From NCBI GenBank assembly GCA_963754955.1, contig CAVWHY010000009.1, positions 372,001 through 436,000 on the forward strand: 64,000 bases of DNA, read 5' to 3'. The DNA comes from CAVQJU01 sp963754955 (GTDB lineage Bacteria; Acidobacteriota; Vicinamibacteria; Vicinamibacterales; CAVVIG01). Made by a program: the position numbers and the translations under genes. This document shows, one piece after another, positions 52,636-60,532 of this stretch; position 1 is the first letter of the stretch, and each line of letters begins with the position of its first letter. The notes beneath the pieces were generated by a model. That model saw nothing but the letters and a program-made list of their open reading frames with translations. It searched no databases and had not been told where the DNA came from.

Positions 52636-53862
52636 ATGACGATGAATCTGGCGAAAACGGCGCTACTTGTCATGCTGGCGTCGGCGACGGTCGGCGCACA
52701 GGTGAATAAGGGCGAACAGAAGTCCGACACCAACCTGCCCTTCACCATGACGCCCGTGACGACCTTTGAACTGCCCTGGCGGATTGCCTTCCTGCCCGAC
52801 GGCAGAATGCTGGTCACCGAAAAAATCGGGCCCGTGTGGCTGCTGTCCCCGCAGGGACAAAAGATCGCACCGGTGGCCAACACGCCACCGGTCTACTGGC
52901 AGGGTCAGAACGGCATGATGGGCGTGTACGTTTCGCCGACGTACGCCGCCGACCAGCGTATCTATCTCACCTATGCAGAGCCCGGCGACTACGGCGGGGG
53001 CCTGGCGCTGGCCCGCGCGAAACTGAATGCCACACCCACGTCCGCCAGGCTGGAAAACTTCGAGGTGCTGTGGCGCCAGCTGCCGAGGGGCAAAGGCGGC
53101 CAGGAAGGCGCGGCAGTGGCTTTCTCGCCCGATGGCCAGTTTCTGTTCCTCACGGTGGGCGACCGGCAGCGCTTCACGCCGGCCCAGGATCCCGATCAGC
53201 CGGTCGGCAAGATCCTGCGCCTGACGCTCGACGGCAAACCTGCTCCCGGCAATCCGAACTTCGGGAAGACCGGGGCGGCCACGATTCCCCTGATCGATCC
53301 GCCGAGCGACACGGAAGCCGCCAAGACGGCGAAGGTGGTCAGCATGTACACGTTCACCGGCCCCAACATGACGCCCGCGGAAACCTGGGCGACCGGTGTC
53401 CGCACGCCGTACGGTCTCGCCTTTTCGCCCAGCGGCGAATTGTGGGAAGTCGAACACGGCCCGCGCGGCGGCGATGAACTGAACCTGATCGAGAAGGGCA
53501 AGAATTACGGTTGGCCGCTCGTGTCCTACAGCCAGAACTACAACGGCGTGCCGATCGCGAGCCCGGACACACGCCCGGATCTCGCGAAGCCGGTCATCTA
53601 CTGGACGCCGGTGATCGCCCCCGGCAACATCATGTTCTACAAGGGCGCGATGTTCCCGCAGTGGCAGGGCTCGGCGCTGATTGGCGGCATGGGAAGCCAG
53701 ACGCTGAACCGCGTCACGTTCGACGGCAAAGGCGGCGCGACAGCCGCAGAGCGCTGGGGCGTCGGACACCGCATCCGCGACGTCGAAGTCGGTCCGGACG
53801 GCGCGCTCTGGATGCTCGAAGATGCGAATCCCGGCGCGCTGTTCCGCGTGACCCCGAAATAG
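52636..53862 (+). CDS. PQQ-dependent soluble aldose dehydrogenase (Asd/YliI-like)
   Basis: The 408-residue secreted propeller: signal MNLAKTALLVMLASATVG, then PWRIAFLPDGRMLVTEKIG, GMMGVYVSPTYAADQRIYLTY, the calcium/PQQ region GVRTPYGLAFSPSGELWEVEHGPRGGDELNLIEKGKNYGWP split in DGxLW-, EHGPRGGDE- and NYGWP-type motifs, and GPDGALWML. Oxidises aldoses in the periplasm with PQQ as cofactor. It follows the propeller gene, with a ribosome site (ggagag) before ATG 52636, and ends in a hairpin terminator at 53888. Confidence 0.92.
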   Translation: MTMNLAKTALLVMLASATVGAQVNKGEQKSDTNLPFTMTPVTTFELPWRIAFLPDGRMLVTEKIGPVWLLSPQGQKIAPVANTPPVYWQGQNGMMGVYVSPTYAADQRIYLTYAEPGDYGGGLALARAKLNATPTSARLENFEVLWRQLPRGKGGQEGAAVAFSPDGQFLFLTVGDRQRFTPAQDPDQPVGKILRLTLDGKPAPGNPNFGKTGAATIPLIDPPSDTEAAKTAKVVSMYTFTGPNMTPAETWATGVRTPYGLAFSPSGELWEVEHGPRGGDELNLIEKGKNYGWPLVSYSQNYNGVPIASPDTRPDLAKPVIYWTPVIAPGNIMFYKGAMFPQWQGSALIGGMGSQTLNRVTFDGKGGATAAERWGVGHRIRDVEVGPDGALWMLEDANPGALFRVTPK

Positions 53863-53887
53863 AACGCAAGCCACACATCACCAGTCG

Positions 53888-53909
53888 CTGGCCGCCGTGA
53901 GGCGGCCAG
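53888..53909 (+). terminator. Hairpin after the PQQ dehydrogenase
   Basis: A perfect 9-bp stem CTGGCCGCC/GGCGGCCAG with a GTGA loop lies 26 bp after the PQQ dehydrogenase stop. A T-run is absent, as is common in high-GC genomes, so termination is inferred from location and stability only. Confidence 0.55.
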
Positions 53910-54006
53910 CACTCCTCTCCACCCCCCGATACAACACGACGTCTCCGCGAAAACATCGAGCTGGGATCCTTGGCGACATGCATTGAGCGTGATCGGCTCA
54001 TCCTAC

Positions 54007-54035
54007 TTGACAGCGAAATAATCATTTTGTAGATA
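54007..54035 (+). promoter_or_regulatory. Candidate promoter for hsp20 in an AT-rich patch
   Basis: TTGACA at 54007-54012 and TAGATA at 54030-54035 are separated by exactly 17 bp, in a strikingly AT-rich stretch (about 54005-54060) of an otherwise GC-rich window. Two ribosome sites follow (caggagg at 54042, aaggagg at 54062); the second serves the ATG at 54076. No HrcA CIRCE repeat is seen. Confidence 0.55.
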
Positions 54036-54075
54036 AATAGTCAGGAGGTTGCTTAATCCAACAAGGAGGTTCGAC

Positions 54076-54527
54076 ATGTTTGGCCAGACGCGATGGAGCC
54101 CGATCGACGACATGTTCAATTTCCAGCGTGAAGCGGATCGGCTGTTCAACGAGCTGTGGAACGAATCGCGGACGTACCCCTCACGTCCCGCACAGATCGC
54201 TAACCCCAACCCCTCCAGGTTCACACGAGCGAGGACAACTGGCGCCTCGAGATTCCGATGCCCGGCATCGATCCGGCGCATGTGTCGATTGAGGTCGCCG
54301 GCAGCTCGATTCGTATCCACGCCGAGCAGAACGGCGGCAGGCACGACGGCGAACAGCGGTACGACCAGACCATTGCCGTGCCGCAATTCCTGGATCTGGA
54401 CCGCGTGAGCGCGACGCATCGGCACGGCCTGCTGGAGCTGACGCTGCCGCTGAAGGACAGTGTCAAGCCGCGGCGCATTCAGATCGAAGGCGTCGGCGAG
54501 TCACAGAAGCAGTTGACCACCGCATAA
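54076..54527 (+). CDS. Hsp20/alpha-crystallin small heat-shock protein, one frameshift
   Basis: ATG 54076 starts MFGQTRWSPIDDMFNFQREA, the usual N-terminus. The alpha-crystallin domain then continues in another frame: VHTSEDNWRLEIPMPGIDPA, SIRIHAEQNGG and GLLELTLPLKDSVKPRRIQIE (GxLxLxLPL). The change lies in the c-rich aaccccaacccctcc run near 54205-54215, where restoring one base joins the parts into about 150 residues. A homopolymer sequencing error is more likely than decay. ATP-independent holdase; sits upstream of groES and the groEL remnant. Confidence 0.82.
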
Positions 54528-54537
54528 CCGGAACCAG

Positions 54538-54570
54538 GCGCACGGGCCGGACGTCCGCCGGCCCGTGCGC
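54538..54570. terminator. Strong hairpin after hsp20
   Basis: A perfect 13-bp stem, GCGCACGGGCCGG (54538-54550) with CCGGCCCGTGCGC (54558-54570), closes a 7-nt loop. It begins 11 bp after the hsp20 stop. No T-run follows. Confidence 0.65.
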
Positions 54571-54629
54571 GGCATTGCGCCGGTGCGAAACGCCAACCAT
54601 CCACACATCCGTCCGGAAAGGAGACGACC

Positions 54630-55211
54630 GTGATACGCCCACTTTGCAGCATGGGACTGGGACTGGCGATAGTGCTTGCCTCGACATTCACCATTTCGGC
54701 TGCGGACACCGCGGCCGGTGATCGGTTCACGTTCGCTCGTCCGCCGGCGCCGAAGAGCACGGTGGATCCCGGCGATCGGCTGACGTTCGCGATCGACCGC
54801 TGGTCGACCGACGCGGAGCGCGATCAGCTCGTCGCCTCCATCAACACGAACGGCAGCGAGAAGCTGCTCGACGCGTTCCGTGACGTGCCCCGGCTCGGCA
54901 CGTTGTCCTGGCCCGGCGGCACCGAATACACCGTGCGCTTTGCGCGACGCGCCGCTCGCCCGGACGGCGGGTCTGACCTGGTCCTCGTCGTGGACCGGCC
55001 GCTCTGGCTGTGGTGGGAGTCAAACCCGCCCTCGACGCCGTATCCCTTCAGCGTCGTCCAGATAAAGCTCGGCAAGGACGGCACGGGCGAAGGACGCGTC
55101 TCGGCCGGCGTTCCGGTGTCGAGCGACAAGTCGCTGGGCGTCGTGTTGTCGGACTATGCCAAAGGACCGGCGGTGTTCACCGACGTTCGACAGGAGCGGC
55201 CGACGAGTTAG
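54630..55211 (+). CDS. Secreted protein of unknown function
   Basis: GTG 54630 follows a ribosome site (aaaggaga). The 193-residue protein has a signal peptide (LGLAIVLASTFTISA) and repeated D-R-(F/L)-T-F segments. A middle part, STDAERDQLVASINTNGSEKLLDAF, resembles secreted acidobacterial proteins with a tryptophan-rich strand (RPLWLWWESNPP). Ends 4 bp into the convergent neighbour. No family name is assigned. Confidence 0.65.
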   Translation: MIRPLCSMGLGLAIVLASTFTISAADTAAGDRFTFARPPAPKSTVDPGDRLTFAIDRWSTDAERDQLVASINTNGSEKLLDAFRDVPRLGTLSWPGGTEYTVRFARRAARPDGGSDLVLVVDRPLWLWWESNPPSTPYPFSVVQIKLGKDGTGEGRVSAGVPVSSDKSLGVVLSDYAKGPAVFTDVRQERPTS

Positions 55212-55804
55212 TGTCGGCTCGGATCGAGTGGGCTGTCGGGTCTGACTTGCGCGTGGTCGAGCTCGCGTTTGACGAGCCGGAGCCCGTGAGCGCACTCGTC
55301 GAAACGCTCCGAGAGACGGCGGAAGAGCGGCGCCTCGTCGCGGAACTCGAAGAGGTTGAAGGCCGCAACCACGGCGTAGGACTCCTTGCCGGCGGCGACG
55401 TAGTCCACGAACGTGTCGACCGACAGGGGATGAACACGCGGCAGCGATGCGATCGCTTCCGGATAGAAGCCGGCAAAGAACAGCGTGAAGTCGCCGATGT
55501 GCTTGCGGACTTCCCTCTCGCGATGGAATGACGTCGCGTCGAGGAGAGGATTGGACTCGATGAGCATCTCCGCAACGTCCTCGAGCCTCCGGCCCTGGGC
55601 GTTGCGGATCTGATAGAGCCGGTCGGTGTGCGTGAAGCTGGCGAGGACCCCGCCGACGTACGCGACGATATCCGAATCGTAGAGGTCGGCGCGATAGAAC
55701 TGACGCCGCACGAGCTCCTCGAACAGGCTTCGAAGCGCATGGTCGTCGTGAATCACCACAGCCACACCCTGGTTCTGACGCGTCGGCAGTGTTCGACGCG
55801 TCAC
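55208..55804 (-). CDS. Conserved cytoplasmic protein of unknown function
   Basis: Up to 198 residues; GTG 55765 is a better start than the first GTG because the conserved-looking part opens VVIHDDHALRSLFEELVRRQF. The rest is helical and charged (YVGGVLASFTHTDRLYQIR, VRKHIGDFTLFFAGFYPEAI, FEFRDEAPLFRRLSERFDEC) with no membrane segment or known motif. It diverges from groES, with 29 bp between them, and converges with the secreted gene. Confidence 0.65.
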   Translation of the reverse strand: MTRRTLPTRQNQGVAVVIHDDHALRSLFEELVRRQFYRADLYDSDIVAYVGGVLASFTHTDRLYQIRNAQGRRLEDVAEMLIESNPLLDATSFHREREVRKHIGDFTLFFAGFYPEAIASLPRVHPLSVDTFVDYVAAGKESYAVVAAFNLFEFRDEAPLFRRLSERFDECAHGLRLVKRELDHAQVRPDSPLDPSRH

Positions 55805-55833
55805 AACGATTTTACCAACAAGGAGGTATGTTC

Positions 55834-56151
55834 ATGAACGTGCGGCCACTTCGGGATCGGCTTCTCGTCAGACGCCTCGAGGAGCCCGAACAGCGCATCG
55901 GCGGCATCATCGTCCCCGATACCGCCAGGGAAAAACCGCAACATGTCACGGTCGTCTCCGCCGGACGCGGGCGCCTGGACGACGACGGGAACACGATTCC
56001 GCTCGACGTGAAGGTCGGGGACGTCGTGCTGATCGGCAAGTACGCGGGAACCGAGATCAAGATGAACGGCGAGGAGTACTTGATCGTCCGCGAAGACGAG
56101 GTGCTCGGCCTGGCGCAAAGCGTGCGCGAGCCACAGCTCGCGACAGCGTAA
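55834..56151 (+). CDS. groES: Co-chaperonin GroES
   Basis: A 105-residue GroES: NVRPLRDRLLVRRLEEPEQRIGGIIVPDTA (mobile loop GGIIVPD), VVSAGRGRLDDDG, VKVGDVVLIGKYAGTEIK and a closing YLIVREDEVLGL. ATG 55834 has the right distance from the ribosome site (aaggagg at 55820); ATG 55828 is too close. The C-terminus is extended by about eight residues. The chaperonin gene that should follow is only a remnant, so its working GroEL must be encoded elsewhere. Confidence 0.95.
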   Translation: MNVRPLRDRLLVRRLEEPEQRIGGIIVPDTAREKPQHVTVVSAGRGRLDDDGNTIPLDVKVGDVVLIGKYAGTEIKMNGEEYLIVREDEVLGLAQSVREPQLATA

Positions 56152-56158
56152 GGGGGAC

Positions 56159-56395
56159 ACGGCGGCGGCCGGCAAGCAGATTGTGTTCAACGAGGAGGCG
56201 CGTCGGGCGCTGATGCGCGGCGTCAACACACTCGCGCACGCCGTGAAGGTGACGCGCGGGCCGAAAGGACGCCCACGAAGACGGCGGTCGAGGAAGGGAT
56301 CGGTCCGGGCGGCGGCGTCGCGCTCCTGCGCGGCACCAGCACCTCGGTCGTCAGCAGGAGATCCCCGAAATATTTTGCCGCGGCTCGAGCTGTGA
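56159..56395 (+). pseudogene. groEL: Gutted groEL: first ~33 codons joined to the region around codon 385
   Basis: The GroEL N-terminus is clear (KQIVFNEEARRALMRGVN then TLAHAVKVTRGPKGR), but the expected ATG reads acg (56159). Straight after GPKGR the sequence jumps, in another frame, to TKTAVEEGIGPGGGVALLRG, a segment normally near residue 385-405. About 1 kb between is missing, including the whole apical domain. After GTST homology ends. A ribosome site (aaggggg) survives. This cannot make a chaperonin; it is a relic of an accessory groESL operon. Confidence 0.9.
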
Positions 56396-56644
56396 AAGAT
56401 CCGGCAGCGTCGGCTGCCGCGGTTCGAAGTCGGCGGCGATGTGACTTTGCCGGCACCGCCCCTCTCTCATTTGGCTCCGCGATCTGACGGCGGTTTCAGC
56501 GGCCCATATTCTGTACGTGACATTGTCCGTTCCGTGAACGGGTGGGCACGTTAGAGTGTCTTGATACATCGCTACATGTATTCAGCGAGACATTCTAATC
56601 GCCGGAAACGCGGTTTCTGCTGAAGCAAGTTTCTGCGCCTGATC

Positions 56645-56791
56645 ATGATTGCCGACGATCTCGCGAGCGCGTCGACCGGGACGCCCGAGGGCCGGCAGAG
56701 ATTCGAGGCGCTAAAGCGCGAGATCGAAGCCCTCAACAGCCGCCTCCCGAGCACGCTGACTGTCTCCGTTTCACGCCCGTCGAACACTTGA
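56645..56791 (+). CDS. Tiny helical ORF (48 residues, uncertain)
   Basis: From ATG 56645: MIADDLASASTGTPEGRQRF then an amphipathic helix EALKREIEALNSRLP. It reads like a short coiled coil. No ribosome site stands out. It lies 7 bp before another short ORF with a membrane helix. From 56396 to 56644 I see nothing else that looks coding. Confidence 0.3.
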   Translation: MIADDLASASTGTPEGRQRFEALKREIEALNSRLPSTLTVSVSRPSNT

Positions 56792-56798
56792 CGGACGC

Positions 56799-56942
56799 AT
56801 GCGCTCACTCACGAAGCCGGCCCCGCGAACGCGACGCGACTGGTTCGCGATCATCGTGATTGCCATCGAGATCGCGATCCTGCTCGCCGCCGTCGGTGGG
56901 GTGTACGCGGCTTTCCACTATTACATACTAGAGTGGATTTGA
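56799..56942 (+). CDS. Single-pass membrane mini-protein (47 residues)
   Basis: From ATG 56799: a basic N-terminus (RSLTKPAPRTRRDW) followed by FAIIVIAIEIAILLAAVGG, a convincing membrane helix with positive-inside orientation, then YAAFHYYILEWI and TGA. The composition is that of a real membrane peptide. It follows the tiny helical ORF by 7 bp. From 56943 to 57105 nothing coding is seen. Confidence 0.4.
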   Translation: MRSLTKPAPRTRRDWFAIIVIAIEIAILLAAVGGVYAAFHYYILEWI

Positions 56943-57105
56943 ATCTTTGTAAGCGTCAGTCCTTGGTACCTATCGCTTGGTGCCTGGTCCGTCCTTGTGG
57001 CCCAGGTCCTCGGTCCCAGGGAATTGGGGTCGCGGACGTCACCACTCACCGCACGACAACGTACAACGCGAGCCAGATCCGCTGTACGGAACGTCCGATG
57101 CCGCG

Positions 57106-59172
57106 TCAGTCTGGAGGGAGCTGCGCCGCCGGTGGCGATGCCGATTGGGCGGGCGCCGATTCGGCCGCCGCATCCGTGCTGTCCGCGGGAAGGGACTCGT
57201 CGGTACCCTCGAGCAGATGACGCACGAACCAGTCATCTGCGCCGTCGAACAACGCGTCATCGTGCTCGGTCTTCGTGAGAAGGTTACGCACGAACGTCTG
57301 GTCGGCGCTGTCGAACAGCGCATGGGCCGGCGCTGTCTCGCTCGTCGTCATGGGGGCTTCCGGGCCAACGGGCGCGGCCTCTGCGACGGCAGCTTTCGCG
57401 AGCGCGCCATCCTCGACCGCACGCGCGTGCCCGGCCGCCATCTCGCGCTGCTCGCGCTCGTGCTCCTCGACCACCCCGATCATGCGGCTGCGTTCGGCGG
57501 CCGACTGCGAGAGCTCCGCGCGTAGTTCTGTCACGGCTTCCAGATTGCTCGCCTGCAATTCGGCGATGGTGCGCAGATGCGTTGCAGTTAGCCGTTCGCG
57601 TTCGCGCTCGGCAACGCGGGACGTCAGGCGGCTTTGCTCGGCCGATGCGTGTTCCAGCTGCGCGCGTACTTCGGCCAGCGCCTCGCCTTTGCTCGTCTCG
57701 GCCGCGGCAAGCACCTCGCGATATGTAGCGATCAGGCGATCCCGCTCGCGCTCGTGCTCGTCGATGCGGGACGCCAGGCGGCCCTGCTCGGCTGACGCGT
57801 GTTCCAGCTGCGCGCGTATTTCGGCCAGCGCCTCGCCTTTGCTCGTCTCCGCGGCCGCAAGCGCCTCGTGATGGGTGGCGATCAGGCGATCCCGCTCGCG
57901 CTCGTGCTCGGCGACGCGGGACGCCAGACGGCCCTGCTCGGCCGACGCGTGCTCCAGCTGCGCGCGTGTTTCGGCCAGCGCCTCGCCCTTGCTCTTCTCC
58001 GCGGCGGCTACCGCCTCGTGATGCGTGGCGATTAGCCGATCCCGCTCGCGCTCGTGCTCGGCGACACGCGTCGCCAGACGACTCTGCTCGGCCGATGCGT
58101 GTTCCAGCTGCACGCGTATGTTGGCCAGCGCCTCGCCTTTGCTCGTCTCTGCTGCGGCGAGCGCCTCGTGGTGCGTGGCGATCAGCCCATCCCGCTCGCG
58201 CTCGTGCTCGGCGACGCGGGACATCAGGCGGCTCTGCTCGGCCGACGCATGTTCCAGCTGGCCGCGTATTTCGGCCAGCGCCTCGCTCTTGTTCGTCTCT
58301 GCTGCCGCGAGCGCCTCGTGATGCGTGGCGATCAGCCCATCCCGCTCGCGCTCGTGCTCGGCGACGCGGGACATCAGGCGGCTCTGCTCGGCCGACGCAT
58401 GTTCCAGCTGGCCGCGTATTTCGGCCAGCGCCTCGCTCTTGTGCGTCTCTGCTGCCGCGAGCGCCTCGTGATGCGTCGCGATCAGCCGGTCCCGCTCGCG
58501 TTCGTGCCGCTCGACGTCGCCGGCCAGACGGCCTCGCTCTGCAGACGCCTCAGAGAGCTGCAATCGCACGTCGGCGAGCGCCAGGCGCTCGGCTTCGAGA
58601 TCGGCGAGCACTTGCAGATGCCGCACGCGCATGACGTCGCGTTCCTGCTGCAGTTCCTCGGCGCGACCTGTTTCACGGCGCTGGTCGGCGGACGCCTTAT
58701 CCAGCTGCGCGCGCAACTCGGCGATTGCGTGACGTGACTGCTCCCGGCCGTAGGCGGCTTCCTCGCGCGTCCGAGTCACCATGTCCTCGAGCGCACCGAG
58801 GACCGCTCGGTGTTCGGCGATTCGCGTGCGGGCGGCTTCAGTCTCCTCGATGAGTGCCTGCAGCCCTGCCTGTTCGATCACCGACGCCTGAACGCGCCGC
58901 TCGAGCGTCTCGAGCTCCTCGCGATGGCGTTCGAGCGATGTCCAGTCCTCCAGTCGTCGCTGTTCAGTGGCGGCCTGCGCTGAAAGTTCCCGGCGCACCG
59001 GCTGGCGCAGCGCATCTTGCTCGGTGGTGAAGGCCGCAACCTTCAGATGTTCCACGATGGCCCGTTCGAACTGCTCGCGCGCCGACTGCTGGCGTTCCTG
59101 GCTCACGCGCGTCATCTCAGCGCTCGGGGCCGTGGCGGTGGCACGTTCGGTCTCGACAATGCGACCGGTCAC
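57106..59172 (-). CDS. Long repetitive coiled-coil protein with C-terminal LFDxAD motif pair
   Basis: A 688-residue, Glu/Ala/Arg-rich protein. Residues 20-200 are irregular coiled coil. Then six nearly identical 50-residue units follow, each built as EHERERDRLIATHHEALAAA-ETSKGEALAEIRAQLEHAS-AEQSRLASRVA, flanked by degenerate ones. After an Ala/Pro linker the C-terminus has the duplicated motif ALFDSADQTFVRNLL and ALFDGADDWFVRHLL. No membrane segment or signal peptide. A rod-like scaffold with two short docking motifs is the simplest reading; no known family is recognised. Confidence 0.8.
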   Translation of the reverse strand: MTGRIVETERATATAPSAEMTRVSQERQQSAREQFERAIVEHLKVAAFTTEQDALRQPVRRELSAQAATEQRRLEDWTSLERHREELETLERRVQASVIEQAGLQALIEETEAARTRIAEHRAVLGALEDMVTRTREEAAYGREQSRHAIAELRAQLDKASADQRRETGRAEELQQERDVMRVRHLQVLADLEAERLALADVRLQLSEASAERGRLAGDVERHERERDRLIATHHEALAAAETHKSEALAEIRGQLEHASAEQSRLMSRVAEHERERDGLIATHHEALAAAETNKSEALAEIRGQLEHASAEQSRLMSRVAEHERERDGLIATHHEALAAAETSKGEALANIRVQLEHASAEQSRLATRVAEHERERDRLIATHHEAVAAAEKSKGEALAETRAQLEHASAEQGRLASRVAEHERERDRLIATHHEALAAAETSKGEALAEIRAQLEHASAEQGRLASRIDEHERERDRLIATYREVLAAAETSKGEALAEVRAQLEHASAEQSRLTSRVAERERERLTATHLRTIAELQASNLEAVTELRAELSQSAAERSRMIGVVEEHEREQREMAAGHARAVEDGALAKAAVAEAAPVGPEAPMTTSETAPAHALFDSADQTFVRNLLTKTEHDDALFDGADDWFVRHLLEGTDESLPADSTDAAAESAPAQSASPPAAQLPPD
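57615..58515. repeat. Six 150-bp tandem repeats inside the coiled-coil gene
   Basis: The same 150-bp unit recurs six times in frame (for example the string atcagcccatcccgctcgcg begins at 58181 and 58331). Adjacent copies differ by only a few bases, which points to recent expansion or gene conversion. A shorter match continues on each side. The length is a multiple of three, so copy-number change keeps the frame. Confidence 0.9.
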
Positions 59173-59377
59173 AATTGCCCACTTCTTCCGTCACGCCACG
59201 GCACATTAGACAGTATCGGCACTTCCCCGGCCAAGGACGAGATGGGTGGGGCTGCCTCTGCCGGTGCAATAGAGCCACTCGGGCATTCCGCTTGCTGCCA
59301 CCGAGAGCGTCGTTCCGCGCGGCCGGTGGACTCGGAGGAGGCGAACAGAACGCGGACACGTTGGAGGGTTTTCAAAC

Positions 59378-60124
59378 ATGCAGCGGCCGATCGACGAGGT
59401 GAACACAAGATTGGAACGATCCAGCTCCGCCATCGACTCGATGGGATCGGCGGTGACGAATCGCTTCGTCCAGCGCGTCTACTCTCGTCTGAGCCCCGTT
59501 TACGATCTGCTCTTCAATCGTATCCTGCAGCCGGGCCGGGTCACGGCGGCGCGCCGGATGGCCCGGAGCAGAGGGGACGTGCTCGAAGTGGGCGTCGGGA
59601 CGGCTTTGAGCGTCTCGCTGTATCCGCCGGATCTACGCGTCACGGGCATCGACCTGTCCGCACCGATGCTGGCGAGGGCACGCGATCGTGTGGCACGCGC
59701 CCAGCGCCCCTGCCGCCTCGTGCAGATGGACGCGGCGAAGCTGAGTTTCGCGGACAACACGTTCGACTTCGTCTATGCGCCTTACACCGTGAGCGTGGTC
59801 CCCGATCCGGTTCGCGTTCTTCGGGAGATGCAGAGGGTCTGTAAACCAGGCGGCGTCGTCCTCATCCTCAACCACTTCCTCAGCTCCGACCCGCTGATGG
59901 CCCGCGTCGAGCGGGCGCTCTCTCCCGTGACGATCCATTTCGGATTCAGGTCCGATCTCGAGCTCGTGAGACTGCTCGACGACGCGGGACTGAAAGCCGT
60001 GTCGGTCGACGCCACCAATCGTCCTCCGATCTGGCGGCTGGTCACCTGCGTCAAGGACGGCAGCCTAATCAACGTCGCCGGCGATCGTGACCGAGCTCCG
60101 CGCCAGAGCTCGCACGCGCCCTGA
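59378..60124 (+). CDS. PmtA-like phospholipid N-methyltransferase
   Basis: ATG 59378 starts a 248-residue SAM methyltransferase: RVYSRLSPVYDLLFNRIL is the N-terminal motif of Rhodobacter-type phosphatidylethanolamine methyltransferases, DVLEVGVGTALSVSLYP is the SAM loop, then VTGIDLSAPMLARARDRV, MDAAKLSFADNTFDFV and VCKPGGVVLILNHF. Family members make phosphatidylcholine; a ubiquinone-type acceptor is possible. The last 60 bp overlap the convergent secreted gene. The 205-bp gap before it (59173-59377) shares promoters with the coiled-coil gene. Confidence 0.85.
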   Translation: MQRPIDEVNTRLERSSSAIDSMGSAVTNRFVQRVYSRLSPVYDLLFNRILQPGRVTAARRMARSRGDVLEVGVGTALSVSLYPPDLRVTGIDLSAPMLARARDRVARAQRPCRLVQMDAAKLSFADNTFDFVYAPYTVSVVPDPVRVLREMQRVCKPGGVVLILNHFLSSDPLMARVERALSPVTIHFGFRSDLELVRLLDDAGLKAVSVDATNRPPIWRLVTCVKDGSLINVAGDRDRAPRQSSHAP

Positions 60125-60442
60125 GGAATCGAGCAGGCGGACGATGATTTCGTACTCTCCCTTCGGCATGTCCCGGAACACGACTTCGTTGATCTTGGCG
60201 GCCTCGTCGCCGTCGAGTTCGATCGCGCTGCTCTGATACACCCCTCCGGAGTCCGCGCTCACCTCGAGCATCCGATTCGTCGAATCGTGCTCCACGACGG
60301 CACGGACGCGTATCGATGTCGGTCCCATCGCGGTCCTCGGGGACACCTGCAACGCGAGCACTTCGCGGGCGCCCGCAGAACTGAACGGAGTGAGAACGAG
60401 AGTCACGAGCAGCATCGCGACAGTGGTCGTAGGGGTGTTCAT
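60065..60442 (-). CDS. Small secreted protein of unknown function
   Basis: ATG 60442 gives a signal peptide (TTTVAMLLVTLVLTPFSSAG) and 125 residues. A beta-rich body follows: LALQVSPRTAMGPTSIRVRAVVEHD, RMLEVSADSGGVYQSSAIELDG, DMPKGEYEIIVRLLDSSG. The PKGEYEIIVRL ending resembles an immunoglobulin-like or carboxypeptidase-regulatory fold. It overlaps the 3' end of the methyltransferase by 60 bp. Its 5' end abuts the broken TPP enzyme on the other strand. Confidence 0.65.
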   Translation of the reverse strand: MNTPTTTVAMLLVTLVLTPFSSAGAREVLALQVSPRTAMGPTSIRVRAVVEHDSTNRMLEVSADSGGVYQSSAIELDGDEAAKINEVVFRDMPKGEYEIIVRLLDSSGRVRALARSSVTIAGDVD

Positions 60443-60532
60443 GGTCTGGACCGTTGCGAGACAGGAATTCCCGGCAGATCGGATGGACGGCAGGGTCAAA
60501 GCGAACTCACGCCGCATTTCGTGTCACGAAAC

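Noticed and set aside
57615..58515. CRISPR array
   Set aside because: The 150-bp repeats are contiguous, in frame and lack spacers; they encode a coiled coil.
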